DNA of 47,798 bases from Pelagibius sp. (GTDB lineage: Bacteria; Pseudomonadota; Alphaproteobacteria; Kiloniellales; Kiloniellaceae): assembly GCF_028281305.1 (NCBI RefSeq), contig NZ_JANQKD010000037.1, positions 1 through 47,798 of the forward strand, given 5' to 3'. A program made the position numbers and the translations under genes. This document shows positions 1-7,683 of this stretch, piece after piece. Numbering within the stretch: the first letter of the stretch is position 1; each line of letters starts with the position of its first letter. The notes beneath the pieces are model-generated. The model saw nothing but the letters and a program-made list of their open reading frames with translations. It was not told the DNA's origin and searched no databases.

Positions 1-825
1 GAAGGGCGAGAGATGCGGGTTGTCGTAGTCAAGGCCGACGACATAGCCGACGTAGGCCTGGTTGTCCTCCAGGTGATAGATGAAGGAGCCGCCCCAGGTG
101 GTGGTGTTCATCGGCCAGCCGGCGGTGTGAATGACCGTGCCGGTCTTGTGGTTGGCGGGATCGAGCTGCCAGAGCTCCTTGATGCCGATGCCGTAGGTCT
201 GCGGGTCCGCGCCGTCGCGCAGGCCGAAACGCTGTTCGAGCTGCCGGGTGAGCGAACCGCGGCAGCCCTCGCCGAAGAAAACGTAGCGGCCGTGCAGCTC
301 CATGCCCTGCTGGTGGGACGCCTTCTGCGCGCCATCGCGGCCGATGCCCATGTCGCCGGTGGCCACGCCCTTCACCCGGCCATCGTCGTGATACAGCACC
401 TCGGCGGCGGCAAAGCCGGGATAGATCTCGGCGCCCAGGGCTTCCGCCTGTTCTCCCAGCCAGCGGCAGACGTTGCCGAGCGAGACCACATAGTTGCCGT
501 GGTTGTGCATCTGGCTCGGCAGCATCCAGACGGGCAGCGAGAGGCTGCCCTTCTCGCGCAGCAGCATGAACTTCTCGTCGCCGACCGGCGCGTTCAGGGG
601 CGCGCCCTTTTCCTTCCAGTCGGGAATCAGCTCGTTGAGGGCGCGTGGCTCCAGCACCGCGCCGGAGAGGATGTGGGCGCCAACCTCCGAGCCTTTTTCG
701 AGCACGCAGACCGTGATCTCCCGGCCGCTTTCCTGCGCCAACTGGCGCAGACGGATGGCGGCAGACAGTCCCGCCGGGCCCGCCCCGACGATGACCACAT
801 CGTACTCCATGAACTCGCGTTCCAA
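1..825 (-). CDS. Electron transfer flavoprotein-ubiquinone oxidoreductase (5' part)
   Basis: This is the N-terminal 275 codons of ETF-QO; the 3' end lies beyond the window. The enzyme passes electrons from reduced ETF (fatty-acid, amino-acid and choline oxidation) to ubiquinone at the inner membrane. The frame reads MEYDVVIVGAGPAGLSAAIR, an FAD-binding GxGxxG Rossmann motif, followed by conserved family stretches such as EKGSEVGAHILSGAVLEPRA and TWGGSFIYHLEDNQAYVGYV. The ferredoxin-like 4Fe-4S C-terminus is not in view. I place the start at a TTG at 825 (LEREFMEYDVV), because a GAGG-containing ribosome-binding sequence lies just upstream and family members usually have this short extension before MEYDVV; ATG at 810 is the alternative. 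It is divergent from the membrane-protein gene at 1044. The family call is firm; the start is less so. Confidence 0.93.
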   Translation of the reverse strand, partial: MEREFMEYDVVIVGAGPAGLSAAIRLRQLAQESGREITVCVLEKGSEVGAHILSGAVLEPRALNELIPDWKEKGAPLNAPVGDEKFMLLREKGSLSLPVWMLPSQMHNHGNYVVSLGNVCRWLGEQAEALGAEIYPGFAAAEVLYHDDGRVKGVATGDMGIGRDGAQKASHQQGMELHGRYVFFGEGCRGSLTRQLEQRFGLRDGADPQTYGIGIKELWQLDPANHKTGTVIHTAGWPMNTTTWGGSFIYHLEDNQAYVGYVVGLDYDNPHLSPF

Positions 826-1043
826 GATCCCTCACTCCTCAACTGCCGTGGCTGACCCACGTTTTCGGACTGTCCTATAGATTTATGCCGCCAGAGTACA
901 GATGCCGACCCCTCCCCGCGCACGGCAGGGACGCCGCTTTCTGGCCATTTTCCGCCCCTCCCGGCCCCCTGGGACTCCCGAATCGGGCTTTACGGAGGAT
1001 TTACCAATGCCCGGCATCCTTAAAGGCCAGGAGAAGCAAAACC

Positions 1044-1532
1044 ATGGCCGTACAGGACCTTACGAGATTCGAGTCCGACGAGCGCCCGGAGAACATCCCG
1101 AGCGAGCTTGACGACCTGACCCACGCGGAGATGCGCATGCTCTATGCCGAATCCGTCGAGGTCGTTCGCTTTGCCAAGACCCAGCAATGGAAGTCGGTGG
1201 GTGCGATCCTGGTCGTCTTCATTGCCCTGATGGGCCTGTCGCAGCTCGCCGAACAAAAGCCGCTGCTGACCAACCTGATCATCGCCATCAGCTTTGTCTG
1301 CAGCGGCGGAGTCATCTATTCGCTGGCGCTCTATCAGGCCTGGCAGAACACGGAGCGCAAGAAACTGCGCGAGATCGGTCTGCACCTCTCCAGCTACGCC
1401 AAGGCGATTCGCGCCATCAAGTCCTCCCGCGAAGCCAACGTCCATCGCTACACCCTGCTGGCCTTCATGATCGTCAGCGTGCTGATGGGCAACCTCATGC
1501 TGGTTCTCTTCGTTTCGCCACTTTACCGCTAG
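1044..1532 (+). CDS. Small multi-pass membrane protein of unknown function
   Basis: A 162-residue protein that I do not recognise. An acidic N-terminal segment (about residues 1-45, rich in Asp and Glu) precedes three predicted membrane segments: about 51-68 (VGAILVVFIALMGLS), about 76-99 (LTNLIIAISFVCSGGVIYSLAL) and about 136-160 (TLLAFMIVSVLMGNLMLVLF). A basic loop (about 100-130) lies between the second and third. The ATG at 1044 is chosen because AGGAG lies about 10 nt upstream; the open frame runs back to 885, but that part has no ribosome-binding site and reads as non-coding. It has no operon partner in view: ETF-QO is divergent, and the next gene starts 154 nt downstream after a tandem repeat. 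Confidence 0.75.
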   Translation: MAVQDLTRFESDERPENIPSELDDLTHAEMRMLYAESVEVVRFAKTQQWKSVGAILVVFIALMGLSQLAEQKPLLTNLIIAISFVCSGGVIYSLALYQAWQNTERKKLREIGLHLSSYAKAIRAIKSSREANVHRYTLLAFMIVSVLMGNLMLVLFVSPLYR

Positions 1533-1580
1533 GCCGCGGCCGCTCCAGGACGCGAAACGTCGCAGCCGGGCCCTGCTGAA

Positions 1581-1648
1581 GCCCGACACTGCGCGAAAGC
1601 CCGACACTGCGCGAAAGCCCGACACTGCGCGAAAGCCTGACACTGCGG
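1581..1648. repeat. 18-bp tandem repeat, 3.8 copies, intergenic
   Basis: The unit GCCCGACACTGCGCGAAA is present at 1581-1598, 1599-1616 and 1617-1634, with a diverged partial copy (GCCTGACACTGCGG) at 1635-1648. The copies are identical, which suggests recent slippage. The array ends just before the uracil-DNA glycosylase promoter region. No coding role is apparent, although an 18-bp unit keeps any overlapping frame open. Confidence 0.9.
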
Positions 1649-1651
1649 ACT

Positions 1652-1680
1652 TTCTGGCCAAGGGGCGCATCTGCTAGCCT
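1652..1680 (+). promoter_or_regulatory. Candidate promoter of the uracil-DNA glycosylase gene (possibly leaderless)
   Basis: GCTAGCCT at 1673-1680 matches the GCTAnnnn -10 element known from alphaproteobacterial housekeeping promoters. The -35 side (TTCTGGCC, 1652-1659) is weak. The -10 ends exactly 6 nt before the ATG at 1687, so the transcript would begin at or next to the start codon. No Shine-Dalgarno sequence is present. This is inference from motif and spacing. Confidence 0.4.
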
Positions 1681-1686
1681 GGATCC

Positions 1687-2607
1687 ATGGCAGATCCAGC
1701 ATCCCGCAACACCGAGGCCCTGGCCGCCCTCCAGTGGCTGATCGATGCCGGCGCCGACGAGGCCGTCGGCGAGACGGCGCTGGACCGCACCCGCCTGCCC
1801 GAACCGCAGCGCCCACTGCAGGCGGCGGCAGCGAAGCCTGCAGCGGCAGCCGCTGCGCCCGCCCGTCCGGGCCTGCAGGAGGCCGCACCCGCAGCGCCGC
1901 GCGCGCGCCGCCCGGCCAGCCTGACCTCGGCCAGCGAAACCCAGGCCGATGCGCAGCGCCTGGCCCAGGGGGCCTCTTCGGTCGAGGACATCCGCAAAAC
2001 GCTGGAGGCCTTCGACGGCTGCCCGCTGAAGGCGACCGCCACCAACCTCTGCCTCTACGACGGCAATCCCGAAGCCAAGATCATGATCATCGGCGAGGCG
2101 CCGGGCGGCCAGGAGGACCGGCAGGGCAAGCCCTTCGTCGGCCCGGCCGGCCAGTTGCTGGACCGCATGCTGGCGGCCATCGGGCTGGACCGCAGCCAAG
2201 TTTACATCACCAACCTGCTGTTCTGGCGTCCGCCGGGCAACCGCAACCCCACGCCGGCGGAGATCGCCGTCTGCCTGCCCTTCCTCGAGCGCCAGGTCGA
2301 ACTGCTGGAACCGAAACTGCTGCTGCTGACGGGCGGGATGTCGGCCAAGACCCTGCTGAACCGCAGCCAGGGCATCCTCAAGCTGCGCGGCCGCTGGGAC
2401 GACTACCGCCATCCCCGCCTCAGCGAACCGATTCCCGCCCTGCCGACCCTGCATCCGGCCTATCTTCTGCGCCAACCGGCGCAGAAGCGGGAGGCCTGGC
2501 GCGACCTGCTGGCCTTCAGCGAGGCGATGACCCGCGAAGGGCTCTCCCCCCAAAGCCTGATATCCAGCCCGACCGCCCCCGAAGTTCGCTCGACGCCCCG
2601 ACGCTAA
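1687..2607 (+). CDS. Uracil-DNA glycosylase, family 4/5-like, with degenerate Fe-S ligands
   Basis: A 306-residue protein that removes uracil from DNA as the first step of base excision repair. The catalytic core starts near residue 95: GEAPGGQED at 136-144 is the family-4 motif [19 protein letters not shown] follows, and H256 lies in HPAYLLR. The first ~95 residues are an Ala/Pro-rich, probably flexible extension typical of alphaproteobacterial members. Compared with the Thermus enzyme as I recall it, two of the four 4Fe-4S cysteines are absent: F109 replaces the first Cys of CxxC (FDGC, C112 kept) and W180 replaces the third (FWRPPGNR); C196 remains and C122 is extra. The UdgX KRRIH insertion is not present. 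It stands alone behind its own candidate promoter. The family is firm; cluster loss is inferred. Confidence 0.92.
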   Translation: MADPASRNTEALAALQWLIDAGADEAVGETALDRTRLPEPQRPLQAAAAKPAAAAAAPARPGLQEAAPAAPRARRPASLTSASETQADAQRLAQGASSVEDIRKTLEAFDGCPLKATATNLCLYDGNPEAKIMIIGEAPGGQEDRQGKPFVGPAGQLLDRMLAAIGLDRSQVYITNLLFWRPPGNRNPTPAEIAVCLPFLERQVELLEPKLLLLTGGMSAKTLLNRSQGILKLRGRWDDYRHPRLSEPIPALPTLHPAYLLRQPAQKREAWRDLLAFSEAMTREGLSPQSLISSPTAPEVRSTPRR

Positions 2608-2732
2608 AACCCTGGCGGCTGCAAAGCTTAACGCGGATTTAACCCGCGCTGTGGCCTTCTGAAGATCGCCTGAAGACCGCCGTGGTTGCAGTCTTATGAG
2701 CGCTTCATTAACCTTTATCGAACACCGGGGCC

Positions 2733-4766
2733 ATGAGAACACCGGGAGAGGTAGTGCAGTTCAGGAGTCGGGTCCGTGTCCAGTTTTCCGGGGCACGGCT
2801 TTTCTTGTCGATCCCCCGTCAGATCGCCCGCGCGGGAGCCTGCGCGGCAACGCTGCCTTTGCGCCTGACCGCTGCCCTTACCGCTGCCCTTACCGCTGCC
2901 CTGGCTGCTGCCGGCCTGGCCGGCACCCTGGCGCTCGGCGCAGCAGCCCAGGCGCAGGTGCTGCAGCCGGGCGATCTTCAGCCTGACAGCCGGCAACCCG
3001 GCCTCAACAACAGTCTTCCAGGCGACGCCGCGGCACTGCCCGGCGGCATCCTGCCCGGCCCCGACGGACTTCCGGCCGTGCTCTCGCCCGCCGATGCCGA
3101 GCGCTACCGCCGCATCTTCGCCGTGCAGGAAAAGGGGCGCTGGAAGGAAGCGGACGCTCTGATCGCCGCCCTCGACAACCGCGTGCTGATGGGACACGTC
3201 CTGGCCCAGCGCTATCTGCACCCCACGGCCTACCGCTCCCGCTACAAGGAGCTGAAAGCCTGGATGGACGACTACGCCGACCATCCGCAGGCACCGCGCA
3301 TCTACAAGCTCGCCCTGAAGCGGCGCCCGGCGAACTACCGCCGACCGCAGCCGCCGATCACGCCGGGCAAGGGCATCCTGTCCTCCGCAAAGCGTGTCAG
3401 CAGCGAATACGTCTCGCCGCGCCAGCGCAGCAAGGCCACCCGCAGCCGGGTCGCGAAGATCAAGCGTCAGGTGCGCCGCAACGTGCTGCGCCAGCGCTTC
3501 ACCGTGACCGAGGACCTGCTGAACCGGACATCGACCCAGAAACTGCTGGACCAGGTGGAACTGGATCAGGCCCGCGCGCGCGTCGCGGCCGGCTGGTTCT
3601 ACTACGGCCGGCCGGAGCGGGCCTATGCCCTGGCAGCGCCGGCCGCCAAACGCTCGGGCCATGCAGCACCGATGATCAACTGGACCGCCGGGCTTGCCGC
3701 CTGGCGCCTCGGCGAGCTGGAAGCGGCGGCCGGATTCTTCGAGGTCTTGGGCCAGACCGACCGCGCCGCCGGCTGGAACATCGCCGCCGGCGCCTACTGG
3801 GCGGCGCGCGCCCACCTGCGCCTGCAGCGGCCGGAGCGCATCAGCCCGCTGCTGCAGCGTGCCGCGCTCTACCCGCACACCTTCTACGGCCTGCTGGCGC
3901 GCCGGGCGCTGGGCATGCCGATCGAGTTCGACTTCGGCTCCCACCGCATGGACCCGCAGATGGCGGCGCTGCTGAAGAACAACCGGGTCGGCAGCCGCGC
4001 GCTGGCGCTGATGCAGGTGGGCGACCGCGAAGCGGCCGAGCGGGAGCTGGTGAAAGGCGGGTCCTGGAACGACCCGCGTATGAGCCAGGCCCTGCTGGCG
4101 CTGGCCCAGCATGCCCGCATGCCGTCGCTGGCCTTTCGCATGGGCACCCAACTGGCTCGTCTGGGCGACAACCGGGCGACCCCCGGCGCGCTGGACGCCG
4201 CGCTCTACCCGATCCCGCCCTGGCAGCCGGAAAGCGGCTTTCAGGTCGACCGCGCCCTGATCTACGCCCTGATGCGCCAGGAATCCGGCTTCAACACCCG
4301 GGCCAAGAGCCCGGACGGCGCCCGCGGCCTGATGCAGCTTATGCCGCGCACCGCCAGCTACATGGCCCGCGACCGGCGCTACCGCGGCAAGAACGGGCGC
4401 AACGAGCTTTTCGAGCCCAGCCTGAACATGGAGCTGGGCCAGCGCTACATCGCCTATCTGCTGCGCCACGAGCGGGTGCAGGGCGACCTCTTCCGGTTGA
4501 CCACCGCCTACAACGGCGGGCCCGGCAATCTGGGCAAGTGGCAGCGCCACATGAAGGCCGGCGACGACCCGTTGCTGTTCATCGAGGCCCTGCCGTCGCG
4601 GGAAACCCGGCTCTTCATCGAGCGGGTTCTGACCAATCTCTGGATCTACCGCCAGCGGCTCGGCCAGCCCGCGCCTTCGCTGGAACGTCTTGCAGGCGGC
4701 GACTGGCCGCATTACGTAGCCTTGGACGGAACCCGTGCCGAGGTCGCGCAACATGGCCAGAATTGA
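2733..4766 (+). CDS. Soluble lytic murein transglycosylase (Slt-type, GH23)
   Basis: A 677-residue periplasmic enzyme that cleaves peptidoglycan between MurNAc and GlcNAc with 1,6-anhydro product formation. After a long signal region (Ala-rich hydrophobic stretch about residues 40-73, ending AAAQA), an alpha-helical superhelical U/L-type region runs to about residue 495. The C-terminal SLT domain has YALMRQESGFNTRAKSPDGA with catalytic E517, then GLMQLMP and AYNGGPGNL, all diagnostic of GH23. The N-terminus has a basic stretch before the hydrophobic core, so the true start could be slightly downstream. The hydrophobic core contains a three-copy 12-bp DNA repeat. Its 3' end overlaps moaB by 14 nt, so the two are probably cotranscribed, though no functional link is known. 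Confidence 0.93.
   Translation: MRTPGEVVQFRSRVRVQFSGARLFLSIPRQIARAGACAATLPLRLTAALTAALTAALAAAGLAGTLALGAAAQAQVLQPGDLQPDSRQPGLNNSLPGDAAALPGGILPGPDGLPAVLSPADAERYRRIFAVQEKGRWKEADALIAALDNRVLMGHVLAQRYLHPTAYRSRYKELKAWMDDYADHPQAPRIYKLALKRRPANYRRPQPPITPGKGILSSAKRVSSEYVSPRQRSKATRSRVAKIKRQVRRNVLRQRFTVTEDLLNRTSTQKLLDQVELDQARARVAAGWFYYGRPERAYALAAPAAKRSGHAAPMINWTAGLAAWRLGELEAAAGFFEVLGQTDRAAGWNIAAGAYWAARAHLRLQRPERISPLLQRAALYPHTFYGLLARRALGMPIEFDFGSHRMDPQMAALLKNNRVGSRALALMQVGDREAAERELVKGGSWNDPRMSQALLALAQHARMPSLAFRMGTQLARLGDNRATPGALDAALYPIPPWQPESGFQVDRALIYALMRQESGFNTRAKSPDGARGLMQLMPRTASYMARDRRYRGKNGRNELFEPSLNMELGQRYIAYLLRHERVQGDLFRLTTAYNGGPGNLGKWQRHMKAGDDPLLFIEALPSRETRLFIERVLTNLWIYRQRLGQPAPSLERLAGGDWPHYVALDGTRAEVAQHGQN
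2868..2903 (+). repeat. 12-bp tandem repeat (3 copies) inside a signal-peptide region
   Basis: Units ACCGCTGCCCTT at 2868-2879 and 2880-2891 and ACCGCTGCCCTG at 2892-2903. In frame each copy encodes Thr-Ala-Ala-Leu in the hydrophobic core of the lytic transglycosylase signal sequence. Gain or loss of a unit would change hydrophobic length by four residues without a frameshift. Confidence 0.9.
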
Positions 4767-5298
4767 CGAAAGCCTGCCCTTCCTGCCCATCAACATCGCC
4801 GTCCTGACGATTTCCGACAGCCGCACGCTGGCGGACGACAAGTCGGGCCAGCGGCTGCAGGAGATGCTCACCGCCGACGGCCACAGTCTGGCAGCGCGCG
4901 AGATCGTCACCGACGACAGCGACAAGATCGTCGCCACCCTGCGCAAGCATATCGCCGATCCGGACGTGGACGTGGTGATCACCACCGGCGGCACCGGCGT
5001 GACCGGCCGCGACGTGACGCCGGAGGCCTTCAAGCAGGTAATGGAAAAGGAGATCGAGGGCTTCGGCGAGCTGTTCCGCTGGATCAGCTACCAGAAGGTC
5101 GGTACCTCCACCATCCAGAGCCGCGCCATCGGCGGCGTCGCCGACGGCACCTACCTCTTCGCCCTGCCCGGCTCGCCCTCGGCCTGCAAGGACGGCTGGG
5201 AGGAGATCCTGAAGTACCAGCTCGACTCCCGCCACAAGCCCTGCAACCTGGTCGAGCTGATGCCGCGCCTGAAGGAACACCTGAAGGCGGCAAGCTGA
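4753..5298 (+). CDS. moaB: Molybdenum cofactor biosynthesis protein B (MoaB/MogA family)
   Basis: A 181-residue protein of the MoaB/Mog fold, acting in adenylylation of molybdopterin before metal insertion. Diagnostic sequence: INIAVLTISDSRTLADDKSG near the N-terminus, TTGGTGVTGRDVTPEA (the molybdopterin-binding glycine-rich loop) in the middle, and ALPGSPSACKDGWEEIL near the C-terminus. The ATG at 4753 lies inside the end of the lytic transglycosylase gene, with GAGG about 10 nt upstream; an in-frame GTG at 4735 is less likely. No other Moco genes are in view. An imperfect GACCG/CGGTC hairpin follows the stop but lacks a T-run. Confidence 0.95.
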   Translation: MARIDESLPFLPINIAVLTISDSRTLADDKSGQRLQEMLTADGHSLAAREIVTDDSDKIVATLRKHIADPDVDVVITTGGTGVTGRDVTPEAFKQVMEKEIEGFGELFRWISYQKVGTSTIQSRAIGGVADGTYLFALPGSPSACKDGWEEILKYQLDSRHKPCNLVELMPRLKEHLKAAS

Positions 5299-5456
5299 CC
5301 GGGCAGCGGTCGACTCCAGCAGATTCAAAATCGCCAGAGCCTGCGCGCAACACAATTGCGCGCGCATTCGCCTTTCCGCTTTGAAAGCCGGGGGCGAGAG
5401 GCTTTACTCTTGTCCAGGGTACGCACCAGGCAGGGGCGCGGCAGGAGGAGACAGTC

Positions 5457-6194
5457 ATGAATGACGGCATGAACGACGGCACCGCGAACGAAGCGCGCAT
5501 CACCGACAGCGATCTGACCACTGAAAGCTACGAGGCAATTCCCCTGCCCGACCGCCGCAGCTTCACCGACGTGGAGATGGCCGAGCGCGCCGCCAAGTTC
5601 CTGGAAGAGGCGAAGACCCGCCATTCGATCCGCGACTTTGCCCCCACGCCGGTGCCGCGCATGGTCATCGAGAGCTGCATCCTGGCCGCCGGGCGCGCGC
5701 CCAGCGGCGCCAACCGACAGCCCTGGCACTTCGTCGCTGTCGGCGACCCGGAGATGAAACGCCGCATCCGCCAGGCGGCGGAGGCCGAGGAGAAGGCCTT
5801 CTACGACGGCAAGGCGGGCGACGACTGGCTGGCCGCCCTGGCGCCGCTCGGCACCGACGACGAGAAGCCCTTTCTGGAGACCGCACCCTGGCTGATCGTC
5901 ATCTTCGCCGAACGTTACGGCGTTTCCGCCGACCGCAAGATCGTCAAGAACTACTACATCAACGAGTCGGTGGGCATCGCCACCGGCATGCTGATCACGG
6001 CCCTGCACTGCGCCGGGCTGGCGACCCTGACCCACACACCCAACCCCATGCGCTTCCTGAACGAGATCTGCGGCCGGCCGGAGAACGAGAAGCCCTACAT
6101 GATCCTGGTCGCCGGGCACGCGACGGAAGACGCCACCGTACCCAAGCACGCCAAGCGCAAGAAGTCCCTGGACGAGATTGCGACGTTTTGCTGA
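5457..6194 (+). CDS. Nitroreductase-family FMN oxidoreductase
   Basis: A 245-residue flavoprotein of the nitroreductase superfamily. [14 protein letters not shown] is the usual FMN phosphate-binding entry (R-x-S-x-R), [15 protein letters not shown] is the second conserved block, and the C-terminal half has [16 protein letters not shown] and the [13 protein letters not shown] region. The PSGANRQPW pattern and overall size resemble the subgroup that includes iodotyrosine-deiodinase-like enzymes, but the substrate cannot be read from sequence. The start ATG follows a strong AGGAGGAG. A weak candidate promoter (TTGAAA 5381-5386, 16 nt, TTTACT 5403-5408) lies upstream. Its stop codon abuts that of the next, convergent gene with no gap. 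Confidence 0.88.
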   Translation: MNDGMNDGTANEARITDSDLTTESYEAIPLPDRRSFTDVEMAERAAKFLEEAKTRHSIRDFAPTPVPRMVIESCILAAGRAPSGANRQPWHFVAVGDPEMKRRIRQAAEAEEKAFYDGKAGDDWLAALAPLGTDDEKPFLETAPWLIVIFAERYGVSADRKIVKNYYINESVGIATGMLITALHCAGLATLTHTPNPMRFLNEICGRPENEKPYMILVAGHATEDATVPKHAKRKKSLDEIATFC

Positions 6195-6791
6195 TCAGCG
6201 CCCGCCACGCAGGGCCGTGAGGTCGGCTGCGGTATCGACGTCGCGCAGGGTCTCGACGAAGCCGACGTCACAGCTGCCGAGGTTGGCCAGCGTGTCCGCC
6301 AGCGTCGTGACGCTGGACCAGCGCACGCCGTCAAAGGGCGCCACGATGCGCGGCCGCCGGCGGGCGCCGACCAGCCAGTAGCCGCCGTCCGCCGCCGGGC
6401 CGAAGACCCAGTCCTTGGCGCCCAGCACGCGGAAGGCGGCGGCGATGTGGTCACGGCGGATGCCGGGGATGTCGCTGCCCACCAGCACCAAAGGGCCGGG
6501 CGGCAGGTCCTCGAACAGCCGGCCCATACGCCGGCCGAGATCGCCGCTGCCCTGGGCCACCAGCGTGCCCTCGAAGGGCCAGAGCCCTCTGCCGTCGCGG
6601 GCGGCGCAGTCCGGCGTCACCGCGAGCCAGAGCCGCCAGCGCGGATCGGGCGACAGGCGGCGCAGCAGGTCGCCGGTATGACTACGGTAGAAACGCAGCG
6701 CGGCGACGGTCCCGAGGTCGCGCGCGAGACGCCGCTTCACAGTGCCCAGGCGCGGCGCGCGCGCCATGACGACAAGATGGTTCTCCAGCAT
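6195..6791 (-). CDS. Glycosyltransferase-like protein, TIGR04282 type (rSAM/selenodomain-associated transferase 1)
   Basis: A 198-residue nucleotidyl/glycosyl-transferase-like protein with a CofC/GT-A-like fold. Key sequence: VVMARAPRLGTVKRRLARDLG at the N-terminus, LVLVGSDIPGIRRDHI (the DxD-like GSD site) and FGPAADGGYWLVGARR. These are the hallmarks of the TIGR04282 family, often annotated as arsenosugar biosynthesis glycosyltransferase. It lies 13 nt downstream of its usual partner (TIGR04283 type, 6805-7527) and is surely cotranscribed with it. The start ATG has GCGAGGA directly before it. The radical SAM/selenodomain protein that gives the family its name is not in the window, so the substrate is unknown. 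Confidence 0.88.
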   Translation of the reverse strand: MLENHLVVMARAPRLGTVKRRLARDLGTVAALRFYRSHTGDLLRRLSPDPRWRLWLAVTPDCAARDGRGLWPFEGTLVAQGSGDLGRRMGRLFEDLPPGPLVLVGSDIPGIRRDHIAAAFRVLGAKDWVFGPAADGGYWLVGARRRPRIVAPFDGVRWSSVTTLADTLANLGSCDVGFVETLRDVDTAADLTALRGGR

Positions 6792-6804
6792 TCCTCGCTC
6801 TCTT

Positions 6805-7527
6805 CTAACCGTAGAGCCGCGCCAGAACCCGGGGCGGCGTGCCCGCGAAGTAAAGTGCGAGGATCGAGAGGTTGCGCAAGGGCCGCAGCAGCCAGCCGCC
6901 CCGGCGATAGCGCACTGCGGAGGTCACCGCGCGGCTCTTAAGCATCCTAAGGGCGCTGCGCCCCTGCCGCCGCACCAGGCGCCGCACGAAGTCGACATCC
7001 TCCATCAGCGGCAACGGGCGCATGCCGCCGAGCCGGCCGTAAAGGTCGCGGGCGATCAGCAGGCCCTGGTCGCCGTAGGGCAGAGCCAGGCGCCGGCTGC
7101 GCCAGTTGGCCAGGCGTTCGATACGGCGTGCCTGCGGGGCGGGATCGTCCAGGGCGAAGCGGAAGCAGGCCGCCCGCTCCCCCGCGGCCCCGGCGGTCAT
7201 GAAAGCAGCGGCCTCATCAGCCCAGCCGGACTGAAGCAGCGTGTCGGCGTGCAGGAAGAGCAGCCAGTCGCCGCTGGCCGCCGCGGCCCCGGCGCGGAGT
7301 TGAGACCCTCTGCCGCGCGGCGTTTCGATGACCCTGGCACCGGCCTGCTCCGCCAGAGCGCGGCTGGCCGCCGTGTCACCGGCAGCGGCGAGGACGATCT
7401 CCGTCAGCAGGCCGTCCCGGCGTGCCTCGGCCAGCGCCGCCAGACAGGCCCGCAAACCATCGGCGGTGTCGAGTGTGGGAATGACGACCGAAAGCGAAGG
7501 GGAGAGCGAAGGGCGGCGCATGGCCAA
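6805..7527 (-). CDS. Family 2 glycosyltransferase, TIGR04283 type (rSAM/selenodomain-associated transferase 2)
   Basis: A 240-residue GT2 enzyme. It begins LSVVIPTLDTADGLRACLAAL (GT-A nucleotide-binding start) and has PRGRGSQLRAGAAAASGDWLLFLHADT with an HAD metal-binding DxD equivalent, then PYGDQGLLIARDLYGRLGG and LMEDVDFVRRL (the ED catalytic/acceptor motif). This order is characteristic of the TIGR04283 family. The C-terminus has a short hydrophobic helix (LSILALYFAGTPP) that could touch the membrane. Start is ATG at 7527 or the next in-frame ATG at 7518 or so. It is first in a two-gene operon with the TIGR04282 protein and divergent from the phosphotransferase at 7684. No partner radical SAM enzyme of the ArsS type is adjacent. 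Confidence 0.88.
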   Translation of the reverse strand: MAMRRPSLSPSLSVVIPTLDTADGLRACLAALAEARRDGLLTEIVLAAAGDTAASRALAEQAGARVIETPRGRGSQLRAGAAAASGDWLLFLHADTLLQSGWADEAAAFMTAGAAGERAACFRFALDDPAPQARRIERLANWRSRRLALPYGDQGLLIARDLYGRLGGMRPLPLMEDVDFVRRLVRRQGRSALRMLKSRAVTSAVRYRRGGWLLRPLRNLSILALYFAGTPPRVLARLYG

Positions 7528-7621
7528 GACTTAGCACGGGGCCCTGGAGGTCGAACACAACGCGCCGCAAGGCGCGGGAGTCGGCGCGGGCCAAGTTTTC
7601 GTGATCGTAGCCGCCGCGCGC

Positions 7622-7651
7622 TTGGCGGTGCGGCGGCGCCCGTGCTAGCGG
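7622..7651 (+). promoter_or_regulatory. Candidate promoter of the phosphotransferase gene
   Basis: TTGGCGG (7622-7628), 15 nt, then GCTAGCGG (7644-7651). This resembles the alphaproteobacterial housekeeping consensus (TTGaCGC, GCTAnnnn). Transcription would start near 7658, leaving a leader of about 25 nt with GGAG 6 nt before the TTG start. Confidence 0.45.
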
Positions 7652-7683
7652 TCCGGGCGTCTTTCCCGAACCCGGAGCCGGCC

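Noticed and set aside
1687..2607. UdgX-type uracil-DNA glycosylase (covalent uracil-DNA binding)
   Set aside because: The KRRIH-type insertion that defines UdgX is absent, and motif A reads GEAPGGQED, not GEQPG.
2715..5033. A 772-codon open frame antisense to the lytic transglycosylase and moaB genes
   Set aside because: It has no recognisable domain, is full of Gly/Ala/Arg/Gln without hydrophobic-core patterning, and lies wholly opposite two well-supported genes. Long antisense frames are expected at this GC content.
6742..7683. N-terminal extension of the phosphotransferase frame back to 6742
   Set aside because: The extension runs antisense through two glycosyltransferase genes and has no domain; a TTG with a good ribosome-binding site at 7684 explains the gene.
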